Assembly: GCF_000716605.1 (NCBI RefSeq)
Contig: NZ_JNXE01000034.1
Location: forward strand, 1 to 64,000
DNA length: 64,000 bases
Direction: 5' to 3'
Origin: Streptomyces sp. NRRL F-525
Lineage (GTDB): Bacteria > Actinomycetota > Actinomycetes > Streptomycetales > Streptomycetaceae
The notes beneath the pieces were generated by a model. The model was not told where the DNA came from. It ran no database searches and worked only from the letters and a program-made list of their open reading frames with translations. This document shows, piece after piece, positions 9,347-18,457 of this stretch (the first letter of the stretch is position 1; the number at the start of each line of letters is the position of its first letter). The translations under genes were made by a program, and so were the position numbers.

Positions 9347-10281
9347 GCGGCCACCTCCTGCTCCCGCGCGATCCCGAGGAACGCCTCCTCCAGCGAAGCC
9401 GACCGCACCTCGAGCCGCCGCAGTTCGACCCGCGCCCCCTCGGCCCACACCAGCAACCGCGTGGCCGCCCGCTGCAGCTCATGCGTCTCCAGCCGTACGA
9501 CCCTCCCCGCCACCTCGTGCCCGACGACCCCCAGCTCACCGAGCGGCGGCAGATCCCCCACGAAATACCCCGAGGGCAGCTCGAACGAGATCCGCGACGG
9601 CCGCCCCGCCGTCACCTCGGCGGGCGTCCCGGTGACCGCGATCCGCCCCTCGCGCAGAATCGCGAGCCGGTCGGCGAGCCCCTCCGCCTCCTCCAGGTAG
9701 TGCGTGGTCAGCAGCACGGTCGTCCCGCCGTCGCGCAGCGCCCGCACCAACTCCCAGGTGTCCCGCCGCCCTTCGGCGTCAAGCCCGGTCGTCGGCTCGT
9801 CGAGGAACAGCACCTCGGGCGACCCGAGCAGCGCCAGCGCCAGATCGAGCCGCCGCCGCTCACCCCCGGACAACTGCTTCACCCGTACGTCCGCCCGCCG
9901 CGCGAGCCCGACCAGCGCGAGCGCCTCCGCCTCGGGCCGAGCCCCGCTCGTACAGCCCGCCCACATCCGCGCGGTCTCGGCGACGGTCAGCTCGGACGGA
10001 AACCCGCCCTCCTGCAACATCACCCCGGTCCGCGGCCGTACGGCGGCCCGCTCGCGGTAGGGATCGTGCCCGAGGACGCGCACCCGCCCGCCGGACGCCG
10101 GCGCGAGCCCCTCGAGAAGTTCGACCGTGGACGTCTTGCCCGCGCCGTTGGTGCCCAGGAGCGCGAAGACCTCCCCGCGCCGCACGGAGAAGGTGATCCC
10201 CCGCACAGCCTCGAACCCGCCCCCGTACACACGGCGTAGGTCAGTGACCTCAATCACGTGTTCGTGTTCGTTGGTGTCCAT
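9343..10281 (-). CDS. ABC transporter ATP-binding protein (drug-export type)
   Basis: A 312-residue ATPase of the DrrA/CcmA kind. Walker A is LLGTNGAGKTST (about 42-52), the signature is QLSGGERRRLDLALAL (about 138), and Walker B is VLFLDEPTTGLD (about 160), followed by the switch His in LLTTHYLEEAE. A C-terminal extension of about 90 residues is typical of ABC-2 exporters. It heads the operon ATPase, permease, kinase, regulator on the minus strand. Two-component systems beside such exporters usually sense envelope stress or an antibiotic and induce the pump; that role is inferred here. Confidence 0.93.
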   Translation of the reverse strand: MDTNEHEHVIEVTDLRRVYGGGFEAVRGITFSVRRGEVFALLGTNGAGKTSTVELLEGLAPASGGRVRVLGHDPYRERAAVRPRTGVMLQEGGFPSELTVAETARMWAGCTSGARPEAEALALVGLARRADVRVKQLSGGERRRLDLALALLGSPEVLFLDEPTTGLDAEGRRDTWELVRALRDGGTTVLLTTHYLEEAEGLADRLAILREGRIAVTGTPAEVTAGRPSRISFELPSGYFVGDLPPLGELGVVGHEVAGRVVRLETHELQRAATRLLVWAEGARVELRRLEVRSASLEEAFLGIAREQEVAA

Positions 10282-10372
10282 GACTTCAGCGTCCCGGCGA
10301 CGGGGGCGCGGGAGCAGTGCGCGGTGTCATCACTCGGCATGACAAATGTCAGACGGGCACTGGGCACAGCAA

Positions 10373-10401
10373 AAACCCCGGTCCACTGGACCGGGGTCTT
10401 T
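10373..10401. terminator. Terminator next to tRNA-Gly copy 2
   Basis: Perfect stem ACCCCGGTCC with loop ACTG, A-rich on the left and T-rich on the right. On the minus strand it directly follows the tRNA-Gly and ends in a run of U. It is nearly the same sequence as 6339-6366. Confidence 0.8.
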
Positions 10402-10407
10402 CGCTGG

Positions 10408-10480
10408 AGCGGACGACCAGGTTCGAACTGGCGACCTCAACCTTGGCAAGGTTGCGCTCTACCAACTGAGCTACGTCCGC
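10408..10480 (-). tRNA. tRNA-Gly (anticodon GCC), copy 2
   Basis: The same 73-nt cloverleaf as at 6375-6447, with anticodon loop TTGCCAA. It lies 83 bases upstream (plus-strand sense) of tRNA-Gly(UCC), so the two glycine tRNAs are probably one minus-strand transcript. Confidence 0.96.
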
Positions 10481-10563
10481 ATTGCCTCCGACCAGCTCTC
10501 ACTGATCGGCGCGAGCACCAGCCTACCCGACCCACAAGAGTGGTCCGAACGGTGATGCCGCAG

Positions 10564-10635
10564 AGCGGGTGACAGGAATTGCACACTGCGCCTTCCCCCT
10601 GGAAGGGGGATGTTCTGCTACTGAACTACACCCGC
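10564..10635 (-). tRNA. tRNA-Gly (anticodon TCC)
   Basis: A 72-nt cloverleaf on the minus strand. The acceptor is GCGGGTG with its imperfectly paired partner CACCCGC, the anticodon stem TCCCC/GGGGA holds loop CTTCCAG (anticodon UCC), and the T arm contains GTGCAATTC. It is the upstream member of a glycine tRNA pair. Confidence 0.93.
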
Positions 10636-10771
10636 ATGTACTCCGTGAGCTGGGCCTTTCGGCCTTGCCCCTCGGCGTGCTCCGAACTCTAGCTGACCAG
10701 GAGGGGTGCAGCGCAAGTCGGTTGCCCCGAGGGGCCGATGACCGGCAGTCGGCTCATGTCCCGCCGCTGTC

Positions 10772-11089
10772 CTACTGCGCGGCGGCGAACGCCTCGTAGA
10801 CCTTCTTGGGGATGCGTCCGCGCGCCGGCACGTCCATCTTGTTCGCCTGGGCCCAGGCCCGGACGGCCGCCGGGTCGGGGGCGACTTCGGTCTGGCGGTA
10901 GGCCTTGCCCGACCTCGACCGCTTGCGACCCGCGTCCACGTAGGGCGCGAGCGCCTTACGCAGTTTCTTGGCATTGGCTTGATTCAGGTCGATCTCGTAC
11001 GACTTGCCGTCGAGCCCGAAGGCGATCGTTTCCGCCGCTTCCGAGCCGTCGATGTCGTCAAAGAGAGTGACCACGACCTTCTGCGCCAC
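10772..11089 (-). CDS. lsrL: Lsr2-family nucleoid-associated protein (LsrL-like)
   Basis: A 105-residue H-NS-like xenogeneic silencer. The N-terminal beta/alpha dimerisation domain reads MAQKVVVTLFDDIDG and the linker is rich in Arg, Lys and Ser. The C-terminal DNA-binding domain ends PAAVRAWAQANKMDVPARGRIPKKV; RGRIP corresponds to the RGR AT-hook-like minor-groove motif of Lsr2. Its position beside purS matches the second Lsr2 paralogue of S. coelicolor (SCO4076, LsrL, from memory) rather than the main Lsr2, hence the tentative symbol. The upstream region (11090-11300) is relatively AT-rich, so autoregulation is plausible. Confidence 0.9.
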   Translation of the reverse strand: MAQKVVVTLFDDIDGSEAAETIAFGLDGKSYEIDLNQANAKKLRKALAPYVDAGRKRSRSGKAYRQTEVAPDPAAVRAWAQANKMDVPARGRIPKKVYEAFAAAQ

Positions 11090-11471
11090 GAATATCGGTC
11101 CCTTCGTGCGACACCTGAAACCGCACTATCCGCGGGGACGCACGGAGACGTCACGGAGGTGCGGAGATGTCGACTGTCCGCCTGTTATTGGGCAAAGTAT
11201 CGGCTATTGCCAATTCATTTGTACAGTGCCCGGCAATGCAATGTGAAGCCCGACTAAATCTTCCCGCGTGTCTCCGCGCAATAGGGAACCGGGATCGATC
11301 CGGGATCTTTCCCTGAACTTTTCGTGAAGACCCCCGCCCGACACCGGATCGTGATGGTCCTCACGTAGATTCCTACAACTCTACTCGCGTAGAAATTTTG
11401 TGCGGGTAGTCTGAAGTCACCTGTCGAAGACCCGCAGGAACACGCTCAGCACCACAACACCGGGAGTGCCA
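11090..11471. other. Divergent intergenic region, lsr2-like / purSQL
   Basis: These 382 bases hold no gene. The left part is AT-rich by local standards (about 11180-11270). The middle has a GATC-centred imperfect inverted repeat near 11293-11312. The right part carries an ordered set of GTAG/CTAC half-sites (separate entry) and a possible -10 TAGTCT at about 11406, 60-70 bases before purS. Confidence 0.55.
11365..11392. promoter_or_regulatory. Phased GTAG/CTAC half-site array upstream of purS
   Basis: Four 4-bp half-sites are separated by exactly 4 bases: GTAG (11365), CTAC (11373), CTAC (11381), GTAG (11389). The pairs form dyads facing each other. The array lies about 80-107 bases before the purS start and just before a possible -10 box, a place where a dimeric regulator of purine genes could bind. 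No binding protein is known to me. Confidence 0.4.
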
Positions 11472-11735
11472 GTGGCACGCGTCGTAGTCGACGTCATGCT
11501 CAAGCCGGAGATCCTCGACCCCCAGGGCCAGGCGGTCCAGCGTGCGCTGCCACGCCTGGGTTTCGAAGGCATCTCCGATGTACGTCAGGGAAAGCGATTC
11601 GAACTGGAAGTTGACGGACCGGTCGACGAGGCCGCGCTCGCCCGCATCCACGATCTTGCGGAATCCTTCCTCGCCAACACGGTGATCGAGGACTTCACCG
11701 TCAAGGTGGAAGAAGTGGCGGAGGCGGCCAAGTGA
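11472..11735 (+). CDS. purS: Phosphoribosylformylglycinamidine synthase subunit PurS
   Basis: The small 87-residue structural subunit of the three-part FGAM synthase (PurS-PurQ-PurL). It dimerises and helps carry ammonia from PurQ to Pur[20 protein letters not shown] at the N-terminus and [16 protein letters not shown] at the C-terminus are typical. The GTG at 11472 is chosen because GGGAG at 11462-11466 sits five bases before it; the in-frame GTG at 11466 would overlap that site. The stop overlaps the purQ start (GTGA). Confidence 0.95.
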   Translation: MARVVVDVMLKPEILDPQGQAVQRALPRLGFEGISDVRQGKRFELEVDGPVDEAALARIHDLAESFLANTVIEDFTVKVEEVAEAAK

Positions 11736-12436
11736 CCGCTCGTATTGGCGTCGTCACTTTCCCCGGCAGCCTGGACGACCGCGACACCCAGCGCGCGATC
11801 CGTCTCGCCGGCGCCGAACCGGTAGCCCTCTGGCACAAGGACAAGAACCTCCACCAGGTCGACGCGGTCGTCCTCCCGGGCGGTTTTTCCTACGGCGACT
11901 ATCTGCGCGCGGGTGCCATCTCCCGTTTCTCGCCGGTGATGGAGACGGTCATCGAGCAGGCGAAGTCGGGACTCCCCGTCCTGGGTATCTGCAACGGCTT
12001 CCAGATCCTCACCGAGGCGCACCTCCTCCCCGGCGCGATGCTCGGCAACAACCACCTGCACTTCATCTGCCGTGACCAGAAACTGCGGGTGGAGAACGCG
12101 GACACCGCCTGGACCAGCGACTACGTGTCCGGCCAGGAGATCCACATCCCGCTGAAGAACATGGACGGCCGCTACGTCGCCGACGAGCACACGCTCGACG
12201 AGCTGGAGGCGGAGGGCCGCGTCGTCTTCCGCTACCTGGCCCGTGGCGGAGCCACTGATGAACCCGGCAACCCGAACGGCTCGCTCCGCGACATCGCGGG
12301 CATCACGAACGCCGCCGGAAACGTCGTAGGCCTCATGCCGCACCCGGAGCACGCGGTCGAGCCGCTCGTCGGGTCCGGCCGCACCGACGGCCTCCCCTTC
12401 TTCACCTCGATCCTCAAGAAGCTGGTCAACGCATGA
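11732..12436 (+). CDS. purQ: Phosphoribosylformylglycinamidine synthase subunit PurQ
   Basis: A 234-residue class I glutamine amidotransferase that supplies ammonia to PurL. The nucleophile Cys is in [10 protein letters not shown] (Cys87), the oxyanion-forming [15 protein letters not shown] lies at about 48-61, and the catalytic His and Glu are in MPHPEHAVE (His204, Glu206). It starts at a GTG overlapping the purS stop and its own stop overlaps the ATG of purL, so the three subunits are made in a coupled fashion. Confidence 0.97.
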   Translation: MTARIGVVTFPGSLDDRDTQRAIRLAGAEPVALWHKDKNLHQVDAVVLPGGFSYGDYLRAGAISRFSPVMETVIEQAKSGLPVLGICNGFQILTEAHLLPGAMLGNNHLHFICRDQKLRVENADTAWTSDYVSGQEIHIPLKNMDGRYVADEHTLDELEAEGRVVFRYLARGGATDEPGNPNGSLRDIAGITNAAGNVVGLMPHPEHAVEPLVGSGRTDGLPFFTSILKKLVNA

Positions 12437-14691
12437 GCCGGACGCCTCTGGACACGGTCGAGCACGCGGCCGAGACCCCCGACGTCGAGCTGCCCTGGGC
12501 CGAACTCGGCCTGAAGAAGGACGAGTACGAGCGGGTCGTGGAGATCCTCGGCCGCCGCCCGACCGGCGCCGAGCTCGCCATGTACTCGGTCATGTGGTCC
12601 GAGCACTGCAGCTACAAGTCCTCCAAGGTCCACCTCCGCCAGTTCGGCGAGAAGGCCCCCCAGTCGGACGCCCTCCTCGTCGGCATCGGCGAGAACGCGG
12701 GCGTCGTCGACGTCGGCCAGGGCTACGCGGTCACCTTCAAGGTCGAGTCGCACAACCACCCGTCCTACGTCGAGCCCTACCAGGGCGCGGCCACGGGCGT
12801 AGGCGGCATCGTCCGGGACATCATCGCGATGGGCGCCCGCCCGGTAGCCGTGGTGGACCCCCTGCGCTTCGGCGCGGCCGACCACCCCGACACCAAGCGC
12901 GTCCTCCCGGGCGTCGTCGCGGGCATCGGCGGCTACGGCAACTGCCTGGGCCTGCCCAACATCGGCGGCGAGGTCGTCTTCGACGCCTGCTACCAGGGCA
13001 ACCCGCTGGTCAACGCCGGCGCCATCGGCGTCATGCGGCACGAGGACATCCACCTCGCGAAGGCCTCCGGCGCGGGCAACAAGGTCATCCTCTACGGCGC
13101 CCGCACGGGCGGCGACGGCATCGGCGGCGCGTCGATCCTGGCGAGCGAGACCTTCGACGACGCCAAGCCGTCGAAGCGCCCCGCGGTCCAGGTCGGCGAC
13201 CCCTTCCAGGAGAAGCTCCTCATCGAGTGCACCCTGGAAGCCTTCGCCGAGAAGCTGGTCGTCGGCATCCAGGACCTCGGCGCGGCCGGACTCTCGTGCG
13301 CCACAAGCGAGTTGGCGTCGAACGGCTCCGGCGGCATGACAGTGACGCTCGACGACGTCCCCCTCCGCGACTCCACGCTCTCTCCCGAGGAAATCCTCAT
13401 GAGCGAGTCGCAGGAGCGGATGTGCGCGGTCGTCGAACCGTCGAAGGTCGACCGCTTCCTGGAGATCTGCGAGAAGTGGGACGTCATCGCCACGGTCATC
13501 GGTGAGGTGACCGACGGCGACCGCCTGGAGATCTTCTGGCACGGCGGCAAGATCGTGGACGTCGACCCGCGCACGGTCGCGCACGACGGCCCGGTCTACG
13601 AGCGCCCGTACGCCCGCCCGTCCTGGCAGGACGCGCTCCAGGCGGACGACGCCAACAAGCTCGCGCGGCCCGGGACTTCGGAGGAACTGAAGTCCCAGGT
13701 CCTGGCCCTGGTGTCGTCCCCGAACCAGGCCTCCAAGAAGTGGATCACGTCTCAGTACGACCACTTCGTGCAGGGCAACACGGTGCTGGCGCAGCCCGAG
13801 GACTCGGGCATGATCCGCATCGACGAGGAGACCGGCCTCGGGGTCGCCATCGCGACGGACGGCAACGGCCGCTACGCGAAGCTGGACCCGTACGCGGGCG
13901 CCCAGTTGGCGCTCTCGGAGGCCTACCGCAACGTGGCGACGACGGGCGCGAAGCCCCTCGCGGTCTCCGACTGCCTGAACTTCGGTTCGCCCGAGGACCC
14001 GGCGGTGATGTGGCAGTTCGCGGAGGCGATCCGTGGACTGGCCGACGCCTGCCAGCAGTTGGGCACGCCGGTCACGGGCGGCAACGTCTCCCTGTACAAC
14101 CAGACGGGCGACGTGGCGATCCACCCGACCCCGGTGGTGGCGGTGCTGGGCGTCATCGACGATGTCGCGCGCCGCACCCCGGTCGCCTTCCAGGAAGAGG
14201 GCCAGCTCCTCTACCTGCTCGGCGACACCCGCGAGGAGTTCGGCGGCTCGGCCTGGTCGCAGGTCGTCCACGACCACCTCGGCGGACTGCCCCCGAAGGT
14301 CGACCTGGAGCGCGAACGCCTGCTGGCCGAGATCCTGATCTCCGCGTCCCGCGACGGCATGATCGACTCGGCGCACGACCTGTCCGACGGCGGTCTGATC
14401 CAAGCGGTGGTGGAATCGGCCCTGTTGGGCGAGAAGGGCGCACGCCTGATCGTCCCCGACGGCCTCGACGCGTTCACCTTCCTCTTCTCGGAGTCGGCGG
14501 GCCGCGCGGTCGTGGCGATCCCCCGCTCGGAGGAACTCCGCTTCAACGACATGTGCGGAGCAAGGGGCCTCCCGGCCACGCGCATCGGCGTAGTGGACGG
14601 CGATTCCGTCGAGATCCAGGGCGAGTTCGCGCTCTCCCTGGAGGAGCTGCGCGAGGCGCACGAGGGCACGATCCCGGCGCTGCTGGCGTAG
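12433..14691 (+). CDS. purL: Phosphoribosylformylglycinamidine synthase subunit PurL
   Basis: The 752-residue small-type PurL, the catalytic subunit that turns FGAR, ammonia and ATP into FGAM. Both AIR-synthase-like halves are visible: [16 protein letters not shown] (about 56), [22 protein letters not shown] (about 105), then in the second half [13 protein letters not shown] (about 512) and [18 protein letters not shown] (about 650). It overlaps purQ by four bases and ends in front of a strong hairpin, closing the purSQL operon. Confidence 0.97.
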   Translation: MSRTPLDTVEHAAETPDVELPWAELGLKKDEYERVVEILGRRPTGAELAMYSVMWSEHCSYKSSKVHLRQFGEKAPQSDALLVGIGENAGVVDVGQGYAVTFKVESHNHPSYVEPYQGAATGVGGIVRDIIAMGARPVAVVDPLRFGAADHPDTKRVLPGVVAGIGGYGNCLGLPNIGGEVVFDACYQGNPLVNAGAIGVMRHEDIHLAKASGAGNKVILYGARTGGDGIGGASILASETFDDAKPSKRPAVQVGDPFQEKLLIECTLEAFAEKLVVGIQDLGAAGLSCATSELASNGSGGMTVTLDDVPLRDSTLSPEEILMSESQERMCAVVEPSKVDRFLEICEKWDVIATVIGEVTDGDRLEIFWHGGKIVDVDPRTVAHDGPVYERPYARPSWQDALQADDANKLARPGTSEELKSQVLALVSSPNQASKKWITSQYDHFVQGNTVLAQPEDSGMIRIDEETGLGVAIATDGNGRYAKLDPYAGAQLALSEAYRNVATTGAKPLAVSDCLNFGSPEDPAVMWQFAEAIRGLADACQQLGTPVTGGNVSLYNQTGDVAIHPTPVVAVLGVIDDVARRTPVAFQEEGQLLYLLGDTREEFGGSAWSQVVHDHLGGLPPKVDLERERLLAEILISASRDGMIDSAHDLSDGGLIQAVVESALLGEKGARLIVPDGLDAFTFLFSESAGRAVVAIPRSEELRFNDMCGARGLPATRIGVVDGDSVEIQGEFALSLEELREAHEGTIPALLA

Positions 14692-14710
14692 GTACCCAAG
14701 TACGGAAAGG

Positions 14711-14749
14711 GCGTTCGTGGGCCGGTCACGCAGACCGCCCCACGAACGC
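14711..14749. terminator. Terminator of purSQL
   Basis: An 11-bp perfect stem (GCGTTCGTGGG and its complement) is followed by TTTT. The plus-strand purL and the minus-strand monooxygenase gene converge on it, so it may serve both. Confidence 0.85.
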
Positions 14750-14756
14750 TTTTCTG

Positions 14757-15893
14757 TTACGCGCCCTGCTCGCCGTCCCGGGCGAAGAAGCCGATCAGTT
14801 CCTGTCCGATGGCCTCGTTGGTGGCCACGGCATCGGCTGCCGCCGTGGCGCTACGGGGGAACAGCGCCGTCTCGTACGAGGTGAGCGCGGCCTCGATGTC
14901 GTCGGGGTGGTCGGCGATGGCCAGGCCGAGTTCGGCGGCGTCCTGCATGGCCAGGTTGGCGCCTTCGCCGTCCGGCGGCGAGAGATGGGCGGCGTCGCCG
15001 AGGAGGGTGGCTCCCGGTACCCGGTCCCAACGGTGCCTGATCGGCAGCGAGTTGAGAGGCCGTACGACCGGAGCGGTGTCGCTGTCGGTGATCAGGGCGG
15101 TGATCTCGGGCGCCCATCCCTCGAACTCCGCGGCGATCCGCGCGGTGGCCGCGTCGGCGTCGGTGAAGTCGATGCCGTCGAACCACTCCAGCGGCTTGGC
15201 CAGCGTCACATAGGCGTGCAGCGTCTCCCCGCTCTCCCGGTGTGCCCCGATCCACTTCCCCCTCGCTCCCGAGCCCGGCGGGATCACAAACAGCGAGCCG
15301 CCGCCGACCGTCCGCGCGGCGACCGGGTGCCGGGTCTCGCTGTCGTACAGGTAGGTCTCGACGAACGACCGACCGAAGTACTCGGGAACGGCATCGGACA
15401 GCAACGGCCGTACGCGCGACCAGGCGCCGTCGGCACCGACGAGCAGGTTCGTGACGAGGGAACCACCGTCCGCGAAGGCGACCTCGTGCAGCCCGTCACC
15501 AAGGGCACGAACGGCACTGACCTTGTGCCCCCACCGCACGGTGTCGTCCGGCAGCGAGTCGAGGAGGATCCGCCGAAGTTCGCCGCGCTGCACCTCGGGC
15601 CGGCCGCCCGTACCGTCGTCGGGCTCGTCGAGCAGGACGGTGCCGTCCTGGTCGAGGACCCGGGTGGCCTGACGGCCCTCCAGGATGATGGCGCGGAACT
15701 CGTCCATCAAGTCGGCCTCTTTCAGGGCGAGTTGGCCGTTGTAGTCGTGGATGTCGAGCAGGCCGCCCTGCAGCCGGGCCATCGGTGAGGCCTCGGCCTC
15801 GTAGACCGTGGCCGTGATGCCGTGGACGTGCAGGACGCGGGCGAGGGTCAGTCCGCCGAGCCCGGCGCCGATGATCGTGACGTGCGTGGTCAT
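14757..15893 (-). CDS. TetX-like FAD-dependent monooxygenase
   Basis: A 378-residue class A flavoprotein monooxygenase. The FAD Rossmann motif is IIGAGLGGLTLARVL (7-21), the NADPH/FAD motif is LLVGADGAWSRVR (about 155), and the second FAD motif is TLLGDAAHLSPPDGEGANLAMQDAAELG (about 300-327). Stretches such as GGLLDIHDYNGQLALKEADL and RGELRRILLDSLPDDTV follow the plan of TetX, the tetracycline-inactivating hydroxylase, more closely than that of aromatic hydroxylases. Together with the MFS pump and TetR regulator nearby it could form a small detoxification cassette, but substrate specificity cannot be read from the sequence. An unusual large inverted repeat lies upstream (16030-16098). Confidence 0.85.
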   Translation of the reverse strand: MTTHVTIIGAGLGGLTLARVLHVHGITATVYEAEASPMARLQGGLLDIHDYNGQLALKEADLMDEFRAIILEGRQATRVLDQDGTVLLDEPDDGTGGRPEVQRGELRRILLDSLPDDTVRWGHKVSAVRALGDGLHEVAFADGGSLVTNLLVGADGAWSRVRPLLSDAVPEYFGRSFVETYLYDSETRHPVAARTVGGGSLFVIPPGSGARGKWIGAHRESGETLHAYVTLAKPLEWFDGIDFTDADAATARIAAEFEGWAPEITALITDSDTAPVVRPLNSLPIRHRWDRVPGATLLGDAAHLSPPDGEGANLAMQDAAELGLAIADHPDDIEAALTSYETALFPRSATAAADAVATNEAIGQELIGFFARDGEQGA

Positions 15894-16029
15894 GACGATT
15901 CCTTCCGTGTCACGAGCCCGCCGGACGCTCCCCCGGCGGGATCACGACCAAGGCTTCAACGCCGCCCCGACAACTCCCCGACGCGCCACCGACAGCTCCG
16001 ACAGACGCCCGACACGGAGACGGGGTTCG

Positions 16030-16098
16030 CTGGAAGCCGGGGGAAAAACTAACCACTGTCCTCCCCCGCCACCGGTTAGAAATGACCCCGGCTTCCAG
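16030..16098. repeat. Large imperfect inverted repeat between pump and monooxygenase genes
   Basis: Two 25-nt arms (16030-16054 and 16074-16098) are separated by 19 bases. The outer 13 bases (CTGGAAGCCGGGG) and inner 6 bases (CTAACC/GGTTAG) pair perfectly; the six bases between do not. It lies after the minus-strand MFS gene and before the minus-strand monooxygenase gene, so it could be a terminator of the first or an operator of the second. Confidence 0.6.
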
Positions 16099-16154
16099 AG
16101 GGCACACAGGGCGGATGCGGAGGAGAAGCCCACGTCCGACCCTCCCCCCACAGC

Positions 16155-17648
16155 TCACCTCCGCCGCGCCGCCTGGCTCAACTCCCCCGGAACATCGGCG
16201 ACTTCGACGACCTGAGCCCCCTCGGAAAAAGCCCGCCCGGTGCCCCGGGGACCCGAAGACCTCGGCAACCGCAGCCCCATCACCACACACGCCGCCATCA
16301 GCACCGCCCCGCACAGGAACACCGCATCCATCGCGTCGACGTACGCGCTCACGCCTGCCCGGGACGTCGCCGGGACCGGACCGTCGTACAACCGACTGAT
16401 CACCGTGCCGAAGAGCGCCGCGCCCAGCGCCGTGCCCAGGGTCTGGAAGAAGCGGATGGCGGTCGTGGCCACGCCCAACTGGTGCCGGGGAGCCGCCTCC
16501 TGGACCAGTTGGATCAGCTGGCCGAGGAGAAGACCGAAGCCCATGCCGACCAGCAGCAGATCCCCGCGCAGCCACCAGAGGGACGTGCCCGTGCCGAGGG
16601 CGGAAAGGCACACGAACGCCACCGAGCCGATCGCCGAACCGGCTATCGCGAACGTCCGCTCGTGCCAGCCCCGTTCCGTGAGCTTCGCGGAGAGGATCCC
16701 GACGGCCGTCATGCCGAACGCCATGGGAAGCAGATAGAGGCCGGCCGAGGAACTGCTGACACCCCGGGCCACCTGCAGATAGACCATGACGTAGTACATG
16801 GCGCCCACGATCGCGGCCCCCATCAGCCCCTGGATCGCGAACCCCCACCGCAACTCCGGCACACGGAACAGGGACAGCGGCAGAATCGGCTCGGGGGCCA
16901 CCCTTTGGCGCCACAGGAAGAGGCCGAGCGCGGCCACCGCGCCCAGACCCAGCCCCACGATCTGCGGCGACGACCACCCGTACTGCTTGCCACCCCACTC
17001 GGTCACGAGCAGCAGGGCCGCAGCGAACGCGGCCGCGAGGACCGCGCCCAGGAAGTCGATCCGATGGCGATGCGGCTGCCGGGGCAGCTTCAGGACGAAC
17101 GCGCCGAGGACGAGGACAAGCAGCCCGAGCGGCAGGTTGACGTAGAAGATCCAGCGCCAGCTCGCGTGGTCCGCGAGCAGGCCGCCGATCCACGGGCCCA
17201 CCGCCATGCCACCACCGGAGACGACCCCGCCCATGCCCGCGCCCTTGGCGTCCTTCCCGCCGGGGCCTCTCAGCTCGGCGATCACCACCATCGTGACGCT
17301 CATCAGGCCACCGGCGCCGATCCCCTGCACGGCCCGAGCGGCGATCAACTGCCCTATGGACTGCGCCGCCCCGCACAGCGCCGAGCCGACCAGGAACACC
17401 CCCACGGCCGTCAGGAAGACGCGCTTCGCGCCGAGGGTGTCGCACAGCTTGCCGTACAGGGGGAGCACCGCGGCCGACGCCAGCGCGAACGCGCTGACCA
17501 GCCACGGGATCTTGTCGATGCCGTGGCCGGGGTCCAGGTCGCGGACGATCGGCACGGTCGCCGCGGACACGATCTGCATGTCCAGGACGGCCAGAACGAT
17601 CGTCACCAGACACACGAGGAAGCCGATTCTGCGCTGGGTCTCGGTCAT
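16155..17648 (-). CDS. MFS drug exporter of the EmrB/QacA type (14 helices)
   Basis: About 497 residues with some 14 hydrophobic helices. Typical DHA2-family motifs are present: LDMQIVSAATVPIVRDL in helix 1, the loop PLYGKLCDTLGAKRVFL (motif A), ARAVQGIGAGGLMSVTMVVIAEL (about 105-130) and PWIGGLLADHASWRWIFYVNLPLG (motif C region). The ATG at 17648 begins MTETQRR; upstream residues in frame are not membrane-protein-like. It is divergent from the adjacent tetR-type gene with a 95-bp shared region, the usual arrangement for a repressor-controlled efflux pump. Confidence 0.93.
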   Translation of the reverse strand: MTETQRRIGFLVCLVTIVLAVLDMQIVSAATVPIVRDLDPGHGIDKIPWLVSAFALASAAVLPLYGKLCDTLGAKRVFLTAVGVFLVGSALCGAAQSIGQLIAARAVQGIGAGGLMSVTMVVIAELRGPGGKDAKGAGMGGVVSGGGMAVGPWIGGLLADHASWRWIFYVNLPLGLLVLVLGAFVLKLPRQPHRHRIDFLGAVLAAAFAAALLLVTEWGGKQYGWSSPQIVGLGLGAVAALGLFLWRQRVAPEPILPLSLFRVPELRWGFAIQGLMGAAIVGAMYYVMVYLQVARGVSSSSAGLYLLPMAFGMTAVGILSAKLTERGWHERTFAIAGSAIGSVAFVCLSALGTGTSLWWLRGDLLLVGMGFGLLLGQLIQLVQEAAPRHQLGVATTAIRFFQTLGTALGAALFGTVISRLYDGPVPATSRAGVSAYVDAMDAVFLCGAVLMAACVVMGLRLPRSSGPRGTGRAFSEGAQVVEVADVPGELSQAARRR

Positions 17649-17743
17649 GCCCCCACGATGACCCAGGCGCGTATACCCGGTCAATCTTTTTTCCGAGACA
17701 ATCTTTCATCCCAGCCCATAATTCAGCTTGGTACAGTAAGGTC
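17649..17743. promoter_or_regulatory. Divergent promoter region, MFS pump / TetR
   Basis: A 95-bp AT-rich stretch between divergent starts. AATCTTT occurs twice (about 17680 and 17701), and TACAGT near 17733 could be a -10 for the tetR gene. It is the natural place for the TetR operator, although no perfect palindrome is visible. Confidence 0.5.
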
Positions 17744-18397
17744 ATGGCTGCTGCTGAGGCGACGACGATGGGACTGCGCGAGCGCAAGAAGCTCCAGACG
17801 GAGCTGCGGATCTACCGCACCGCCGTCGAACTGTTCCTGGAGAAGAGCTTCGACGCCGTCTCGGTGCAGGAGATCGCCGACGCCGCCGAGGTCTCGAAGA
17901 TGACCGTCTTCAACTACTTCGGCACCAAGGAGGACCTGGTCTTCCGCCCCATCGAGGACCACTTCTCCGACGCCGCCCGCGCGGTCCGCTCCCGCACCCC
18001 CGGCGAGTCCGCGGTGGCCGCCGTACGCCGCCAGTTCCTGGAGATGATCGAGACCCGCGACCCGTCGATAGGCCTGCACGTCGAGCCGTTCGGCCGCCGG
18101 ATCCGCCGCCTCGTCATGGACACCCCGGTCCTGATGGAACGTGCCTACCTCACCTCCGAGAAGGGCGCCCGCGAACTCGCCGACCTCCTCAGCGACGAGA
18201 CCGGCGACCCCGTCCTGGCCCTCATCGCCGCCGCCACCCTCACCGCCGCCCGCAACGCCCTCGTAGAGGACCACCACCGCCGCCTGGACGCCGGCGAATC
18301 CGTGGAAGAGGTCACCGCGACCGCCGCCGACCGCGCCAACCACGCCTTCGACCTGGTGGAACGCGGCCTAGGCGACTACGCCCGCAAAGCCCGGTAA
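17744..18397 (+). CDS. TetR-family transcriptional regulator
   Basis: A 217-residue repressor. The N-terminal helix-turn-helix is clear: IYRTAVELFLEKSFDAVSVQEIADAAEVSKMTVFNYFGTKEDLVF (about 22-66). The remaining all-helical ligand domain is not conserved in sequence with families I can name. It is divergent from the MFS exporter and probably controls it, perhaps also the monooxygenase downstream of the pump. The start at 17744 has only a weak AAGG site, so a short leader is likely. Confidence 0.92.
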   Translation: MAAAEATTMGLRERKKLQTELRIYRTAVELFLEKSFDAVSVQEIADAAEVSKMTVFNYFGTKEDLVFRPIEDHFSDAARAVRSRTPGESAVAAVRRQFLEMIETRDPSIGLHVEPFGRRIRRLVMDTPVLMERAYLTSEKGARELADLLSDETGDPVLALIAAATLTAARNALVEDHHRRLDAGESVEEVTATAADRANHAFDLVERGLGDYARKAR

Positions 18398-18457
18398 CGC
18401 CCCCCGACCCCACAACACACCTGCGGGCGACCCCACCCCAGGATTAGGCTCACCGCC

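Noticed and set aside
12232..14661. Open frame of 809 codons on the minus strand
   Set aside because: Antisense shadow of purL; no domain pattern and no ribosome site.
15910..17787. Frame of 625 codons on the minus strand overlapping the MFS gene
   Set aside because: Out-of-frame shadow; the MFS frame has regular membrane helices and family motifs, while this one is Arg/Gly-rich noise.
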